From: Lunularia cruciata
Lineage: Eukaryota; Streptophyta; Marchantiopsida; Lunulariales; Lunulariaceae
DNA: 64,000 nucleotides
NCBI GenBank assembly: GCA_948567375.1
Contig: OX419756.1
Location: 25,150,552 to 25,214,551, forward strand
Direction of reading: 5' to 3'
A model generated the notes under the pieces. That model was not told the DNA's origin. It was given only the letters and a program-made list of their open reading frames with translations, and did no database searches. Of this stretch, positions 1 through 11,581 are shown in pieces (the first letter of the stretch is position 1; every line of letters starts with the position of its first letter). The translations under genes were made by a program, and so were the position numbers.

Positions 1-880
1 GGATAGGTAACAGCGCAAGCTCTGGGAGCTTCAAGGTGACATTTTCACTATAGCTAAAATGACATACCAGGAGTAGGGGGAGAATTTGCAAACGGTAATT
101 ATCTCATGGACATTCGGCTCATGTGAAGTTGAGAAGGTTTGTAACAAGCGGGTGACCTCAAACTACTCCGTTGAAGTGAACTTCATCTCCCGAGTGCACA
201 TGCCGTTGGGGACACTTCATCTCCATAGAACATTTGTGTAATTGCCCAATACAAGACCTTGCTCGTGGCTAGGCTTCATCCTCCGAGGTTACATCCTGGT
301 GATTTATTGCTTTTTTTTTTATTTCTTTCACCTTTACTTTCAACATCTAGAGCGTTGTTTGTTTGTTCTTATGTGACTTTTACTTTACATTACCCTAGGG
401 TTTGCACTTGGGTGATAATCTTGTGCCTCTCTTTTCTCACTTATTTTTTTCAAGTCACATAGTGGACTATCTTCTTTCTTCAAGATTTCTTATTCAATAC
501 ATGAGGGATGATTAGCTCATTTCTTGTTTTCTCACTTGTATTTCTTCAGTCATACGCAAGGAATGATAGACTCTTTGAGTAGCCAAGAAGTGTGATTGTA
601 AGTTGGTGATTAGTATTATGCCCCTAATCAATACACATTGCATGCTCAAACAAAAACTAGAAAAGTATCTCAAATGGAGCATGAGAGTAGAATTAGACGC
701 CATGAATGATCCTTTTGAGTTTGAAAGTCGCATGGAATAGGTTAGGGTGAGTCAGGACAATAATGATGGATACCAATATGATATGAAGGAGCTTTTACTT
801 CACCATGTCATAGATATCTAGAGCCAAGGATAACTTATCCATGTAGCACTAATTTTGTTTCTAATTACTCTAGAGAATTT
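1..880. other. Unassigned AT-rich sequence
   Basis: No recognisable gene, repeat boundary or RNA was found. Short plus-strand open stretches at about 640-820 lie just upstream of the transposase relic and could be its eroded N-terminal part, because acidic residues followed by a 'YDMKELLLHHVID' stretch can be read there. That link is only a guess. Confidence 0.4.
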
Positions 881-1890
881 GACCAAAAAGTTTCAGACAA
901 CTCACTATAATGGATATAGATTCATTTAATACTTGTGTATCCTCAGTAAAAGATCATAGAGTATTGTGAAAGAACTACAAAAGGAATCAGACTCTAGTGT
1001 GGATTCAACTCGCTCTTGCACTTGATAAATTTGGTCACCATGGGAATGGAGCATGTGTAGCACAGTTTAAGGCCACAAGTGCAGGGTCCATGATAGGCTT
1101 CACTGATAGAATAATGATAGAAATTTATGACAATTTGGGCAATCAAGTGTTGTGGCCTAGAGGAGAAAAGGATGATTATATCTATTTTTGCTCAAAAAGG
1201 ATTTCTTGAGTGCGGGGGTCTGATGGATGGCACTCTATTTCCTCTTGTAGCCCAACCTACTATCGATGGTGAATTATACTGCAGTTGGAAAGGTTCATAT
1301 TCTATGAATGGACAGGTTATTTGTGATGATAAGAGAAGAATAATCCATTTTATGGGAGGTGTGTTGTCTTGATTTAGTTATATGCATATTGGATAAAAAG
1401 TAGTGATATGGATCTATTCTTCAAATGATTAGCAAGTAGAATGATATACTAATCCACTTTTTTTTGTTGGGTGTGATAAAGGGATGCCAGGTTTGTGCCA
1501 TGATATGGCATGTTTAGAAAGGTCTTCACTTTGGAACAATCTGAATCACAATGGAGCTGATGCAAAATTCAAGTTTAATCAATATCCATTTGGGAGATTT
1601 GGATTACTTTCCAATGTATCATTTGATGCCAATACTTCAAGCAAAGTAAAATTGAGGATAGACAACAATTCAACTAATATGTTGCTCATATATACATAGT
1701 CAACAAGCATTGTACAATAGTTTTAAAAGCAAGGTAGTACTCATTGAGGGAAATTTAAGTTCAACTAAAAGATGAAAGTAGAAATGCTTATTGGATTAGT
1801 TAGTATATGAGTCATTCTCTACAACTTTTGATCAACCAATATGATATTTGTGCTAAAGATGATGGTCATTTTATTGAACAAAATGATTGA
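880..1890 (+). pseudogene. Decayed PIF/Harbinger-like DDE transposase
   Basis: This is the relic of a HARBI1-type (DDE_Tnp_4) transposase, which would act in the nucleus to excise and insert a DNA transposon. Successive fragments in several frames give the family order. First comes a helical N-terminal part ('VWIQLALALDKFGHHGNG', then 'SAGSMIGFTDRIM'). Next is the first catalytic block ('GGLMDGTLFPLV', with D in DGTLFP), then 'CDDKRRIIHF', then the 'PGLCHDMACLERSSLW' block, where the family has PGS.HD. A last piece near 1700-1835 resembles the C-terminal 'HCIV...LHN' region. There are stops at about 987 and 1207, a frameshift, and roughly 100 bp of foreign sequence between the 1.37 and 1.48 kb pieces. 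Terminal inverted repeats were not identified. The family assignment rests on motif order and is good; the exact ends are uncertain. Confidence 0.75.
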
Positions 1891-4800
1891 TAATCATCCA
1901 TTTTCTCCTAAGCCAGGTAGAGAGGAGACTCAAAACCAAGTGATGGAACAATGTTTAAGCTATAACCAAGAAATCAAGTTGGCCATTTGTTTTTTCATTG
2001 GGAAATTGACTACTCAATAAATTAAATTTTTTTTGGGACCATTATCTATGAAATTGCATATGGATAAGTGAATGTAAATGGTCATGTGGATTCTTTAGTG
2101 GATTTTTTCATTATCTTATATTTTGCAATTAGGGTTGGCTTGAGATCCTTTTGGAATTCTTTATAAGTAAGTGTGGTTTGTGGAAGGTTCAATGATAGGC
2201 CTTATATTCTTTGGAGTGAAGGGCTTATACATTGTCATTATTTGCCTTTCTCTATCTAGGAACACATTGGGTGCCTAGCTATAGAGTTTATGGATCAAAG
2301 GTTGTGCATAGATTTGTCTCTACTAGTCTGAGCACACATGTTGCCCGATCACTAGGGCCTTTTATTCTTGTTTCTAGTAATATTTCTACCGGGTAGGGGA
2401 GTAATAGGCAACCTAACATGTCATCACAACACACATTCTTGATCTGCTATTCATCACTTCCAATATTACCAAGGAGAAAAACATAGCACCCATAGAAAGA
2501 GGGAACTTAAGCGCAATGCTTGCATACCAATCCAAACCAACTGGGCATACAAATAGGCATGCATGTATGGAGAGGACCCAATCATAAGAATTCAACAACA
2601 CTCCGTGATTTTTGTCGGAAATAAGCTTTAGAGCCTTCTTGCTCTATCATCAAGCTAATTTCAACATGTATTCCAAGCTTCCTCCAATACGTACTTCAAG
2701 TTTCAATCAATTTCTAATCCTAGTGGGGAATTTTATGTCTTTTTGAAAGGGAAAACTCTGCACAACTCATATGGATATAAATTTTTTGTATGACTTAGAT
2801 GCATGTGTTCTAGGATTTAATGAAAAGCTTGTGAGATAAGCTTTCCAATGATATAAATATAACTACAATGAAATCACTATAGTTTCCCTAACAAGGTCTC
2901 AAACTTGGCCAATTTCATGTTATTTCCCCCTTAATTCCCAAATCCCTAATTTAGGGTTTGCTCATATTTCTTGGCAAATTTCCCTAGATTTCTGGATCAA
3001 AGGTACACTCAATCCTCACCAATGCTCCAGCAACCTAAAATCCTCAATCATTGTCATAAAATAGGAAAATTGATATTCAATCATGATTAAACATAGAAAT
3101 GCTCTATTGAGCTTACAACAATATTTTAGTAGAACTTGTTGCATCACCTTTCACTCTCTATGGACCCAAAGCTAACCAAAATTTTCACAGTAGTTGGTTG
3201 TGCTCTTGTCTAAACCCTTGTAGAGTTTTCTAACCCTTATCCTATCCCAAATCCCAACATCTAGATCAATTCTTGAGTTGGGCTAACTTGTGAGCTCTAT
3301 AGACCCAAGTATGCTTGATCCAAGATCCTGAATTTCTTATTTAAGGAATTCACATGATACCTTTGCACTAACATGCAAGACCAAAAGACCAAAAATATTG
3401 GAGGATTTCATGAGGTTATTTAAACCACAACTTCAAGAGTGAAAATCTATCAAACCTAATCTGTATCTCATCTCCAACACCTCACTTTTAGAGCTCTAAG
3501 AGCTCACTTCATTTAACCAAATCTTATTCAAGATTGATCAAAATCTAAAATTTCTTGCACTCAACACTATAAAAAATTTGTCTTATCTTCAAATCCATTG
3601 ACAAACCACACCAGTATCTCACAAAACTCTCCAAATTTTCTATTTTGTCTTCCTGAATATGATTTTTACCCCCTTGATTTGATTGATCATCTCTCCCACA
3701 AAATCTACTCAAATCAACTTTCAAATTGTAGCATGTTAGCTTTTCTCTCCAGTTATGGTCCTTTTTCCTCAAATGATTTCCTATGACTCCTTCAATCCTT
3801 GAAGAAGTCCAAGCTTTTCCTAATGGGACCCAAACTCTTGCAAAGTTGTCATTTAGCCTCTTCACTTCTTGACAAATGGACCGCACAACTCCACCTTGAA
3901 ACTTATGAGAAAAATTAACTCATTCTCTATTTATAAGAGCACATAGATTATCAAATCCTAGACTTTCTTGTAAGTAGGCACTAGAAGGACAATAGGATCT
4001 AGGTTTCCATCACCAACTTCATGAATGCCACCCCAATATGTGCCACCATCCAATCTCATAAGCCGTCATGGTGTAGAATCTGAACCCTGATGAGAAAAGG
4101 ATTTGGGAGTGGCAAATTGGGAGCATGTGACATCTCTTGCTCAAATGCTTCCTTTAATGCTCTAATACTCACACTTGGCCACAACTCTCACTCCCAAAGT
4201 CCTCCTCTTCTAGAGACTCCTCAATTAAAAAACACACACTTCTCCTCAACTCTCTACCATCTATATACATCAAAACTCTTGAAAGGATAAGGTTGTACTC
4301 CACATGGCCAGCCACTTAAATATGCATAAATTTTCCACATGGCAATAGTTTAACCATGGGATCCATCATACAACCTACTCAATCTTTATGGAGATAAACC
4401 ACACTAGTTTACTTTTTCATGGGCTAAGCAAACCACAACACAATAATGTATGAGAGGAGTGTAGGGTATCTCAAGGATTCTATGACAATGGAGGGAGAGA
4501 GTTTAGGGGTTTCTATGACAAGCTTTGTGGGTTGGGAGTGCAAGATTTATACCTCAAGAATTCAATTACAAAGGAAGAAGAAAGTTCAAGGGTTTCTATG
4601 GCAATCTTTGTGGTCTCAAGAATGCATGGGTTTATATTTGTGATAGGAGTGCAAGGTTTATACCCTAAGAGTTCTATGACAAGGGAGAGATCAAGTTCAG
4701 GTGACACAAACACAAATGTTGCATGTATTGAAATTTTAGTTTGAACATGAAGAATGATGTCAATAGTGGTAATGTTTATTTTCCAAATCTTTTATTAGCT

Positions 4801-6199
4801 CCTTGCAATGAAATTGCACACCATCTCCACTTCAAAGTCTCATTGGGGATCAAGATTAACACTCCCCATCATATTTATAAGGTTTTATTTACTTCCTTGT
4901 TGGCTTTTGTTTAGTACTATTGGGATGATTGTTGAGGCATATGACTTCATTGTCCTTTTCAGTTTTTTATTCTTTTCATCTTGACCTTTTGAAAAACTCA
5001 TAACATTGTTCATCTTAAAAATCATACCTCCAAAATCACTATCTTCTTACCTTAGACATTTGACTGGTTCCATACATCATTGTTCATTTCACACAAGCAT
5101 AGATGCCATGTGAATTTTGTTGCTTGTTTTCAATTGTATATATTTCTAGCATATCACTTGCATCGATGACTTCTTTGAAGAGAATTGAATGGATCTAGCA
5201 TCCTGCTTGCATACATGACTTCTTTGAAGTGAGTTGAATAAATATTCACATTGTTTCTAAGCCTCTATATGGCCACTTATTTGTATGCATAGTGGCTTTT
5301 GGCCCACAATCATTGTTGTTCTTGGTATACTACCTACTTTGGGTTGGTTAAGCAACACACCTTTCCTTCTAGTAGTAAGTTACTAACACATTCTACTTAG
5401 GAAGAATCATGAATATTGTGATGGGTATGAGCGTGGTTGTATTTCACCTCATCCTAGCTAGTCAAGATCAAGGTGAAATTGGATTTGATATACAAATGTG
5501 ATGTATCATTGCTGATTTCGTGTGTTTTTTTTATGTCTTTAGTTTTTGGACCACTTTTGGGAATGGAAGAACAATACATTTTTTTGTTTTGAAAATGCAT
5601 ATATAGAGTTGACATGGACATATTTTTGATATCTTTAGTTTCATTCTCATTTCCATATGGTATGTAATTAGGACAATAAACTTAGGATCAAGATTGTAAC
5701 TACTACTATAGGTGCAAAAAATCAACTTGTGGGTTAAAATCAACGCGTGAACCTTAACCAACTCGTGACAAAACTATATAATAGTGATCTATCTCATCAT
5801 GTGTCTCTCTTGCACTAAGCAACTGCATAGTAATGTGGTATTTGCATTTTGCATGGGTTCTAGTCTCTTTAAATTTATATTTTTTTCTTCTCCTTGATTC
5901 TCTATTCATTCAACCTTTGTTCAACATCTGGTTTCACTTTCTTCTCAATTTTAGCTCTATGCACTTCATTTGAATATTTTCTTTCTTCCTCAAATTCTCA
6001 ACTTCAATTTTTTCCAACCATAGAATCTCTTTAGATTCAATAGTTTTAGCCTTGAAGGTGGTAAAATTGGCCAAATCCTACTAAAATATAGTGCTTAGAA
6101 GTGTTTTTGTAACACCCCTTGAAACTCTCCTTCTCTAAAGTCTCTCTCCTAATTGGTCTTTCTCTTGATTGGTTTGTCAAGTGCACATAGGTCACCACC
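1891..6199. other. Unassigned sequence, no gene recognised
   Basis: More than 4 kb with only short chance open frames. The longest is a 113-codon minus-strand frame at 3545-3886 with no motif I recognise. Base composition is uniform and AT-rich. One imperfect tandem repeat lies at about 4457-4715 (separate entry). Nothing else could be supported. Confidence 0.4.
4457..4715. repeat. Imperfect tandem repeat, about 3 units
   Basis: Three diverged units share the phrases 'gagtgcaag.tttatacc', 'ttctatgac/ggca' and 'aagttcaggg'. The phrase at 4535 recurs at about 4646 (period near 111), and a more diverged, shorter unit precedes it at 4457. No function is implied. Confidence 0.5.
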
Positions 6200-6935
6200 T
6201 GTAATACCAAGAACTAGCCATATGATCTAGATGTGAAATTTGGTTTGGTATCATCTGGAATGGTGGTCAAAATAGATCAGATAGAAGTATCACCAAAAGA
6301 GTACTTCTACTAATAGAGCAAAAACCAAAATAGACTTGAAAACCTTAGAACCAATAGCTAGACATATGATTTAAAGGTGAGAATTGGTTTGGTAACATCT
6401 GGAAGGATGTTATACATGATGGACTAAACAGATCCAAAAGAGGTATCACCAAAAGGGGACTTCTACTAATAGAGTAGTAACCAAAATATGCTTGAAATCT
6501 TTGAAGGCAATTTTGGAGGCCTAAACGGATGAATTAGGTTTAAAAAATGTGAAGAATCCCCCCCTTCCTCCCAATTGAGGAAAGGTTGGCCTTCCCTCCC
6601 CCTGCTTTGTCTCATTGAGAGCTTTATAATGGTACTTCACCCACATGATTCTGAGATTCCTACAAGAAGATTCTCAAAAATATTCCCTTTGGTCAAAGTG
6701 AAAAGCTTGTTTGACCAACCAGATAGGACCAAGAACAACATGTCACCCATCCAAGTAAGTAATCCAAGGGTGGAGCTTGTTGACATGTCATCTATCTGTG
6801 TGCCTAATCCTACAGTGGAGTTTCCTTGGAAGAGATCCTCTTTGTCTATATAATAAAGAGAAGGTGCTCCTTTGGGGCATCGGATGATTGAGTGTGAAAT
6901 CTGTGTTTTCTCTCTTGTCTTGTCTTGTCTTGTCT
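6200..6935 (+). repeat. CRV1 5' LTR
   Basis: It begins TGTAATACCAAGAACTAGCC and aligns with the 3' LTR at 11582 and with both CRV2 LTRs in reverse complement. A TATA-like 'ctatataataaag' is at about 6842-6854. The last bases of U5 have been replaced by a run of CTTGT pentamers (about 6911-6938) that abuts the primer-binding site, so the normal 'ggagtatta' end seen in the 3' LTR is missing. Confidence 0.88.
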
Positions 6936-6948
6936 TGTATCAGAGCAA
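6936..6948 (+). other. CRV1 primer-binding site (tRNA-iMet type)
   Basis: TGTATCAGAGC matches the plant iMet primer site TGGTATCAGAGC with one G lost or changed. It lies directly after the LTR, as expected for minus-strand priming. Confidence 0.75.
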
Positions 6949-7518
6949 GTGTTTTAGTCCAAGAGAGTGGATCACCCCTCTTGGAAGAACATGAACTACT
7001 GAAATTGAGTAATTTGAGGTGGAGAACATAGAGTAATTGCTAGACTTAAGAAGGACTTTAGAGAGCAAATGGGATGGATACACCAAGAGGAAAATTTCCC
7101 GCACCTAGCTTTCTATTCTTGAGTCCATTCCACATCAAGGTTATGTACATCTAGTATGAGCAAATGAGAGTATTGTTAGTTTATCACTTTGGAGTAGAAT
7201 TCATGGATAAGGTGATGTACTCACCAAACCCGATGATTCTACATATAGTGGTATACAATAGAGAGTGGGATTTGAAAATTTACATTCTATTATGATGTTA
7301 TGGATGTGAATATCCCAAATCCTCTCCCCTTCAACACTAAAGTAGAAATTTGTTATGTAGTGAGACCGAAAGTGATGTTTAGAGATTTTGTGGTTAGCAA
7401 TTTTGGTGAGGAATATTATCAATGAGTGATAGCTTCAAAGGTCCCAATTGTAGTTTTGATAGTTTGTGTGCCTTCTAGAGTGATCATATTGACTCTGTAT
7501 TGAAGTAGGCATAAGTAA

Positions 7519-8540
7519 TTGAGTGTTGCAGGAACCATGAATCCGCAATTGCAAGAGCTGGTGCAAGGAATGCAAGGGATGTTGAATGAATTTCAAGAGA
7601 TTAACATGACCATGGAGACATTACAAAGTCAAGTGCAGATCCTCAGGAATGATCAAGCAATGCAAGAAGACGAGCAATCTCAAAACCCAATACGTGCGAC
7701 TGAAGTACTTGGAGAGGCACCCGTACTTATGAACCCTGTCAACAATGAAGCCACATTGCTACTCTAGATGAAGAAGACCCGCAACATCAAGCCTTACAAG
7801 GAGTAGCGTACAATTGGAGTAGTGGAAAATTGGATCTCAAGAATGAAATGATATTTTTGATTGTTCTCAACAAAGATCACAGAGCATGTTGTAGGTGTGT
7901 TTGCATGTGGGTACTTGACCGATAAATCCCTCACATGGTACGATGCTTGGAAATGATCCATGTTGGTAGAGAGAAGGGAGGTCACCTAGATAGCAATGCA
8001 AGAAGGATTGCTGAAGAATTTCCAATTGGTGGATTCCGTGCAGATGGCCCAAATCTGACTATGGCGATTGAGACAAAAGAACAATGTACAAGAGTATGTG
8101 GAGGCATTTCTGGATCTACAAGTCACAATAACCAACATGAGTCTAGCAAAGGCTCTTGACAATTTCAAACAAGGGTTGAAGGAGCGGATTTGCCAAGAAG
8201 TCATGGTGCAAAATTGTCGCACGGTATTTGAAGCCATTGCTTGTGCGTAGAGAATGGTAGGAGTATTGGGTGGAGGTGAAGGAGTAGTTCCACCTCAATA
8301 TTATCAGAAAAAAATGCCACACAAGGGTAGACCAGTACCAATGGAATTGCGTAACCTTCGATTTTGAGATCGAGGAGCACGACCGCTTCAAGAAGAGTGT
8401 GGATGTGTAGAAGAACAAAGAGATGGGGTTCCACAAGGAAAAGGAACTCAAAGAGAACAATGCTATTGTTACAATTGTGGCCATATTGGGCACATATCTA
8501 TCAATTGTCGTGCTTGTTTCCCTAGAGGCCCTTGGCCTTC
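7519..8540 (+). pseudogene. gag: CRV1 gag
   Basis: The capsid/nucleocapsid gene of the chromovirus. The N-terminal open stretch (about 82 codons from 7519) is heptad-rich ('LVQGMQGMLNEFQEI'). Later fragments carry gag-like helices ('VQEYVEAFLDLQVTITNMS') and finish with an intact zinc knuckle at about 8468-8510, reading CYNCGHIGHISINC (CX2CX4HX4C). It is broken by a TAG at 7765 and several frameshifts. The homologous minus-strand copy in CRV2 (32323-33280) reads through the first stop. Confidence 0.85.
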
Positions 8541-8684
8541 ATATAGGTGATCTTTGAACAACATGGAGAGGCGCACTAAAGAAGAGGAGGTGGAAATCAC
8601 TTTGGAAAATGAAGATTGCCAATAAATGTACCTCGTGGCCTTATTGGCTCAATAAGGAAGTAAAGAAGCAAGGGAAGGAAGAAG

Positions 8685-9056
8685 ATGAACGTGCAAAGGT
8701 CCCAAAAGGCAACCTCACAATTGATTGTTGTGAATGGAGTCCTAAAAGGCAATCAAGTGAGAGTATTAATAGATCCAAGAGCAATAGAGAATTTCTTGTC
8801 TTGCTCTGTTGCAATAAGATTAGGAATGGATCTAGAGAGAGATGAGGGTGAAGAAATAGAGTTATCTAATGGGCAAATAGAGAGGATTGAATCATTACCT
8901 AGACGGGTAACACTCTCTGTAGGAGAATATCATGAAGCAATTGAATGGCAAGTGATACAATTAGCTTTTTATGATGCAATCTTAGGCATGCCATGGATGG
9001 AGCATTACAACCCTATGGTAGATTGGAGGAAGAAAATAGTGAGAACCCACCAATGA
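8685..9056 (+). pseudogene. CRV1 aspartic protease
   Basis: A retropepsin-like segment. 'VLIDPRAIENFLS' stands where the family has a DSG/DTG catalytic loop, so the glycine is replaced and the enzyme should be inactive. The C-terminal flap region 'YDAILGMPWMEHYNP' is well conserved and fixes the identity. The frame closes with TGA at 9054 before the reverse transcriptase. Confidence 0.8.
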
Positions 9057-9099
9057 TCAACATTGGGTTAAAGAAAAATCACACAAGCAATAACTGCCT

Positions 9100-10590
9100 T
9101 TGTATGTCATCAAGACGGCTATCTGTAAGACCGATAGATGTTTCATGGGTCTAATAAGAGAAGTCCAAAATGCACAACTTGATGGAAAAATTCTTGAGAA
9201 ACAAAAAAATGTGGTGGATGAGTTTCAAGATGTCTTTCCTGATGATCTACCTTCAAGATCACCATTAAAAAGGAGAGTAGATCATAAAATTGAGACACTC
9301 CCGAGGAAGACACCTCCTTGTAAGGCCCCATATTGCTTATCACCTCAAGAGTTAGAGGAGTGTACTCAAATTGAGGAGATGATGCAAAAAGGATTTGTCC
9401 AACCTAGCATATCACCATATGTGACTCCTATCTTGTTTGTCAAGAAGAAGGACGGTATAATGCGCATGTGCATTGACTATCGGGATCTCAATCAACAAAC
9501 AATGAAGAACAAATACCCCTTACCTTGCATGGATGACCTGTTTGATCAACTCCATGGAGCAAGATACTTCACCAAATTGGACTTGCGGAATGGTTACAAT
9601 CAAATCCAAATTGCAGAGGAGGATGTGTACAAAACTACCTTTTGAACCAAGTATGGCCACTTTGAGTATCTTGTGATGCCTTTTGGCATCACCAATGCAC
9701 CTGCCACTTTCATGAGTCTAATGAATGACATATTTCATCCATACTTGGATAAGTCTGTTATCATATTCTTGGATGACATCTCAGTATACAGTAGCATGAT
9801 GACAAAACACAAACACCATCTACGAGAAGTCCTCCAAATCCTAAGACAAAATCAATTGTATACTAAAATCTCAAAGTGCAAGTTTGGCAAGTCTGAAGTA
9901 GACTACTTGGGGCATAGAGTAAGTGCAAAAGGCATTCAAGTATTGATGGATAAAATTGAGGTCATTCAAAAATAGTGTGCCCTAGAAGATCAGATTCAAC
10001 TCAAGAGCTGCTTGGAGTTGATGGGATTCTATCATAGATTTGTCAAGGACTTCTCCAAGGTTGCATAGCCTTTAACGGCACTACTTGGCAAGGGGAAGAA
10101 GTGGACATGGGGAACCGCATAAGAGTTGGCATTTCAAGAATTGAAAGTTGTCTTGCTACATGCACCAATCTTGAAGTGGTATGACCCAAAATGTCCAATC
10201 AAGTTGGCTATAGATGCATCAAGCGTAGCAATAGGAGCAGTCCTACAACAAGAGTGGCATGACGGATGGCATCCAATTGCATATTTCTCTCAAAATTTGT
10301 TATTGGTAGAGCACAACTACCACATCACAAAACAAGAAGAGCTAGCCATCATTCTTGCAACTAAGCATTGGAAGCACTATCTGGGCAAGAAGGCATTTGT
10401 AGTAGAGACAGACCATAAACCTCTAGTCTACCTTGAGACGCAGAAGGATCTATCTTGTCACCAAATTTGGTGGACCGAGTGTCAACAATGCTTCAACATG
10501 ATAATCACCTATGTGGAAGGTAAGAAGCAATGTGTAGATGCATTCACCCGCATGCCAATGACAAACAACTTGGTGATAGAGGTTAAGATT
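9100..10590 (+). pseudogene. pol: CRV1 reverse transcriptase-RNase H
   Basis: RNA-directed DNA polymerase and RNase H of the chromovirus. Reading order: the '[11 protein letters not shown]' entry motif (about 9274), '[16 protein letters not shown]', '[12 protein letters not shown]', '[13 protein letters not shown]', and the catalytic FLDD at 9766-9777, which is intact. RNase H follows from about 10126 ('LAIDASSVAIGAVLQQ', 'ETDHKPLVYLE', 'CVDAFTRMP'). Premature stops are TGA 9643, TAG 9973, TAG 10066 and TAA 10120. Against the sister copy CRV2, the first, third and fourth are explained by single C-to-T changes (CGA, CAG, CAA). Identification is secure; function is lost. Confidence 0.92.
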
Positions 10591-10599
10591 AACCTTGAA

Positions 10600-11240
10600 T
10601 TCTGGCCAGAGATTCTGGCTACTACAAAAACTGATCTACAGATTGTAGAAGCACAATCATCCAAAGGCGTCACCAACACCCAAGGACTCACCTTTCATGA
10701 TGGCAGATTATGGATTCCAAATGTCCCAAAATTAAGCATCACCATTCTAGTAGAATATCATGATTTGACCACTGCAGGTCATATTGGAGTGGACAAGACC
10801 TTGGATGCAATCCATTGCCATTACTATTGGCCTAAGATGAGCAACGATGTGATGGACTACATGCGCAACTGCCTACTTTGTCAACAGAACAAAGCTTCTA
10901 ATCAACCTCCCATAGGGATCCTTCAACCTCTCCCCACTCCTACCCAACTTTGGGAACAAGTGAGTATGGATCTCGTCTGTGAATTATGCAAGACCACCTC
11001 AGGGTTTGACTCCATCATGGTCTTTGTGGACCGGCTCAGCAAAATGATTCATGTATGCCCTACCACCAAGGATATGACCGCTCTACAACTAGCTCAATTA
11101 TACTTAGATCAGTCTTCTCTCACCATGGCTTGTCTTGAGTACTCATCACCGATATAGGCACTCAATTCACTAGTTTGTTTTGGCAAACACTCTTTGGTTT
11201 CTTCAAAACCAAGTTGGCCATGTCCACAACTTATCACCTT
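10600..11240 (+). pseudogene. CRV1 integrase, core truncated by deletion
   Basis: The zinc-binding region is visible ('DLTTAGHIGVDKTLDAIHCHYYWPKM...MRNCLLCQQNK', an HHCC type), followed by the start of the catalytic core ('VSMDLVCELCKTTSGFDSIMVFVDRLSKMIHV'). A stop occurs at 11155. The sequence then jumps near 11236 from the 'TTYH' motif straight to the C-terminal 'LELPPHMKSHPGFHVSLL'. CRV2 retains about 480 bp here, so the catalytic Glu and linker were deleted, apparently between short matching 'YHL' codons. Confidence 0.85.
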
Positions 11241-11277
11241 GAGCTACCACCACACATGAAGAGCCATCCAGGGTTCC

Positions 11278-11568
11278 ATGTTTCCCTACTATATAGATAT
11301 GCTCCTTGATCAAGCCAGTGTCATTCCACAAAAGACATTTGACCTCGTCCGATACTCATTGATGGCTGGCACGGAGGAATATGAAGTGGAACGTATTCTC
11401 CAAAAATGTATGCATGGTACTCGCCATCCGTGGGTGGAATATCTAATAAAGTGGAAAGGTTACCCCCTCTATGAAGCAACCTGGGATCCTACTACCAATT
11501 TGACACATGCATCGGTGTTGGTGCAAGCGTTTGAGCAACAATTGCACAACGAGGATGTTGCGTTTTAA
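11278..11568 (+). pseudogene. CRV1 integrase tail and chromodomain
   Basis: A 96-codon open piece. It ends in a chromodomain: 'EEYEVERIL' (about 11374), then 'WVEYLIKWKGYP', 'EATWDP' and a C-terminal helix. In chromoviruses this domain reads histone marks and guides integration into heterochromatin. The chromodomain itself is intact, with the W-K-G-Y and W aromatic cage positions present, although the polyprotein upstream is broken. Confidence 0.9.
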
Positions 11569-11581
11569 AAGGAGGGAGGTC
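11567..11581 (+). other. CRV1 polypurine tract
   Basis: AAAAGGAGGGAGGTC immediately precedes the 3' LTR and would be the plus-strand primer. CRV2 has nearly the same tract next to its 3' LTR (28770-28784, reverse strand). Confidence 0.85.

Noticed and set aside
3545-3886. 113-codon minus-strand open frame as a gene
   Set aside because: No motif, no homologue in the window, and no neighbouring context; length is not unusual for chance.
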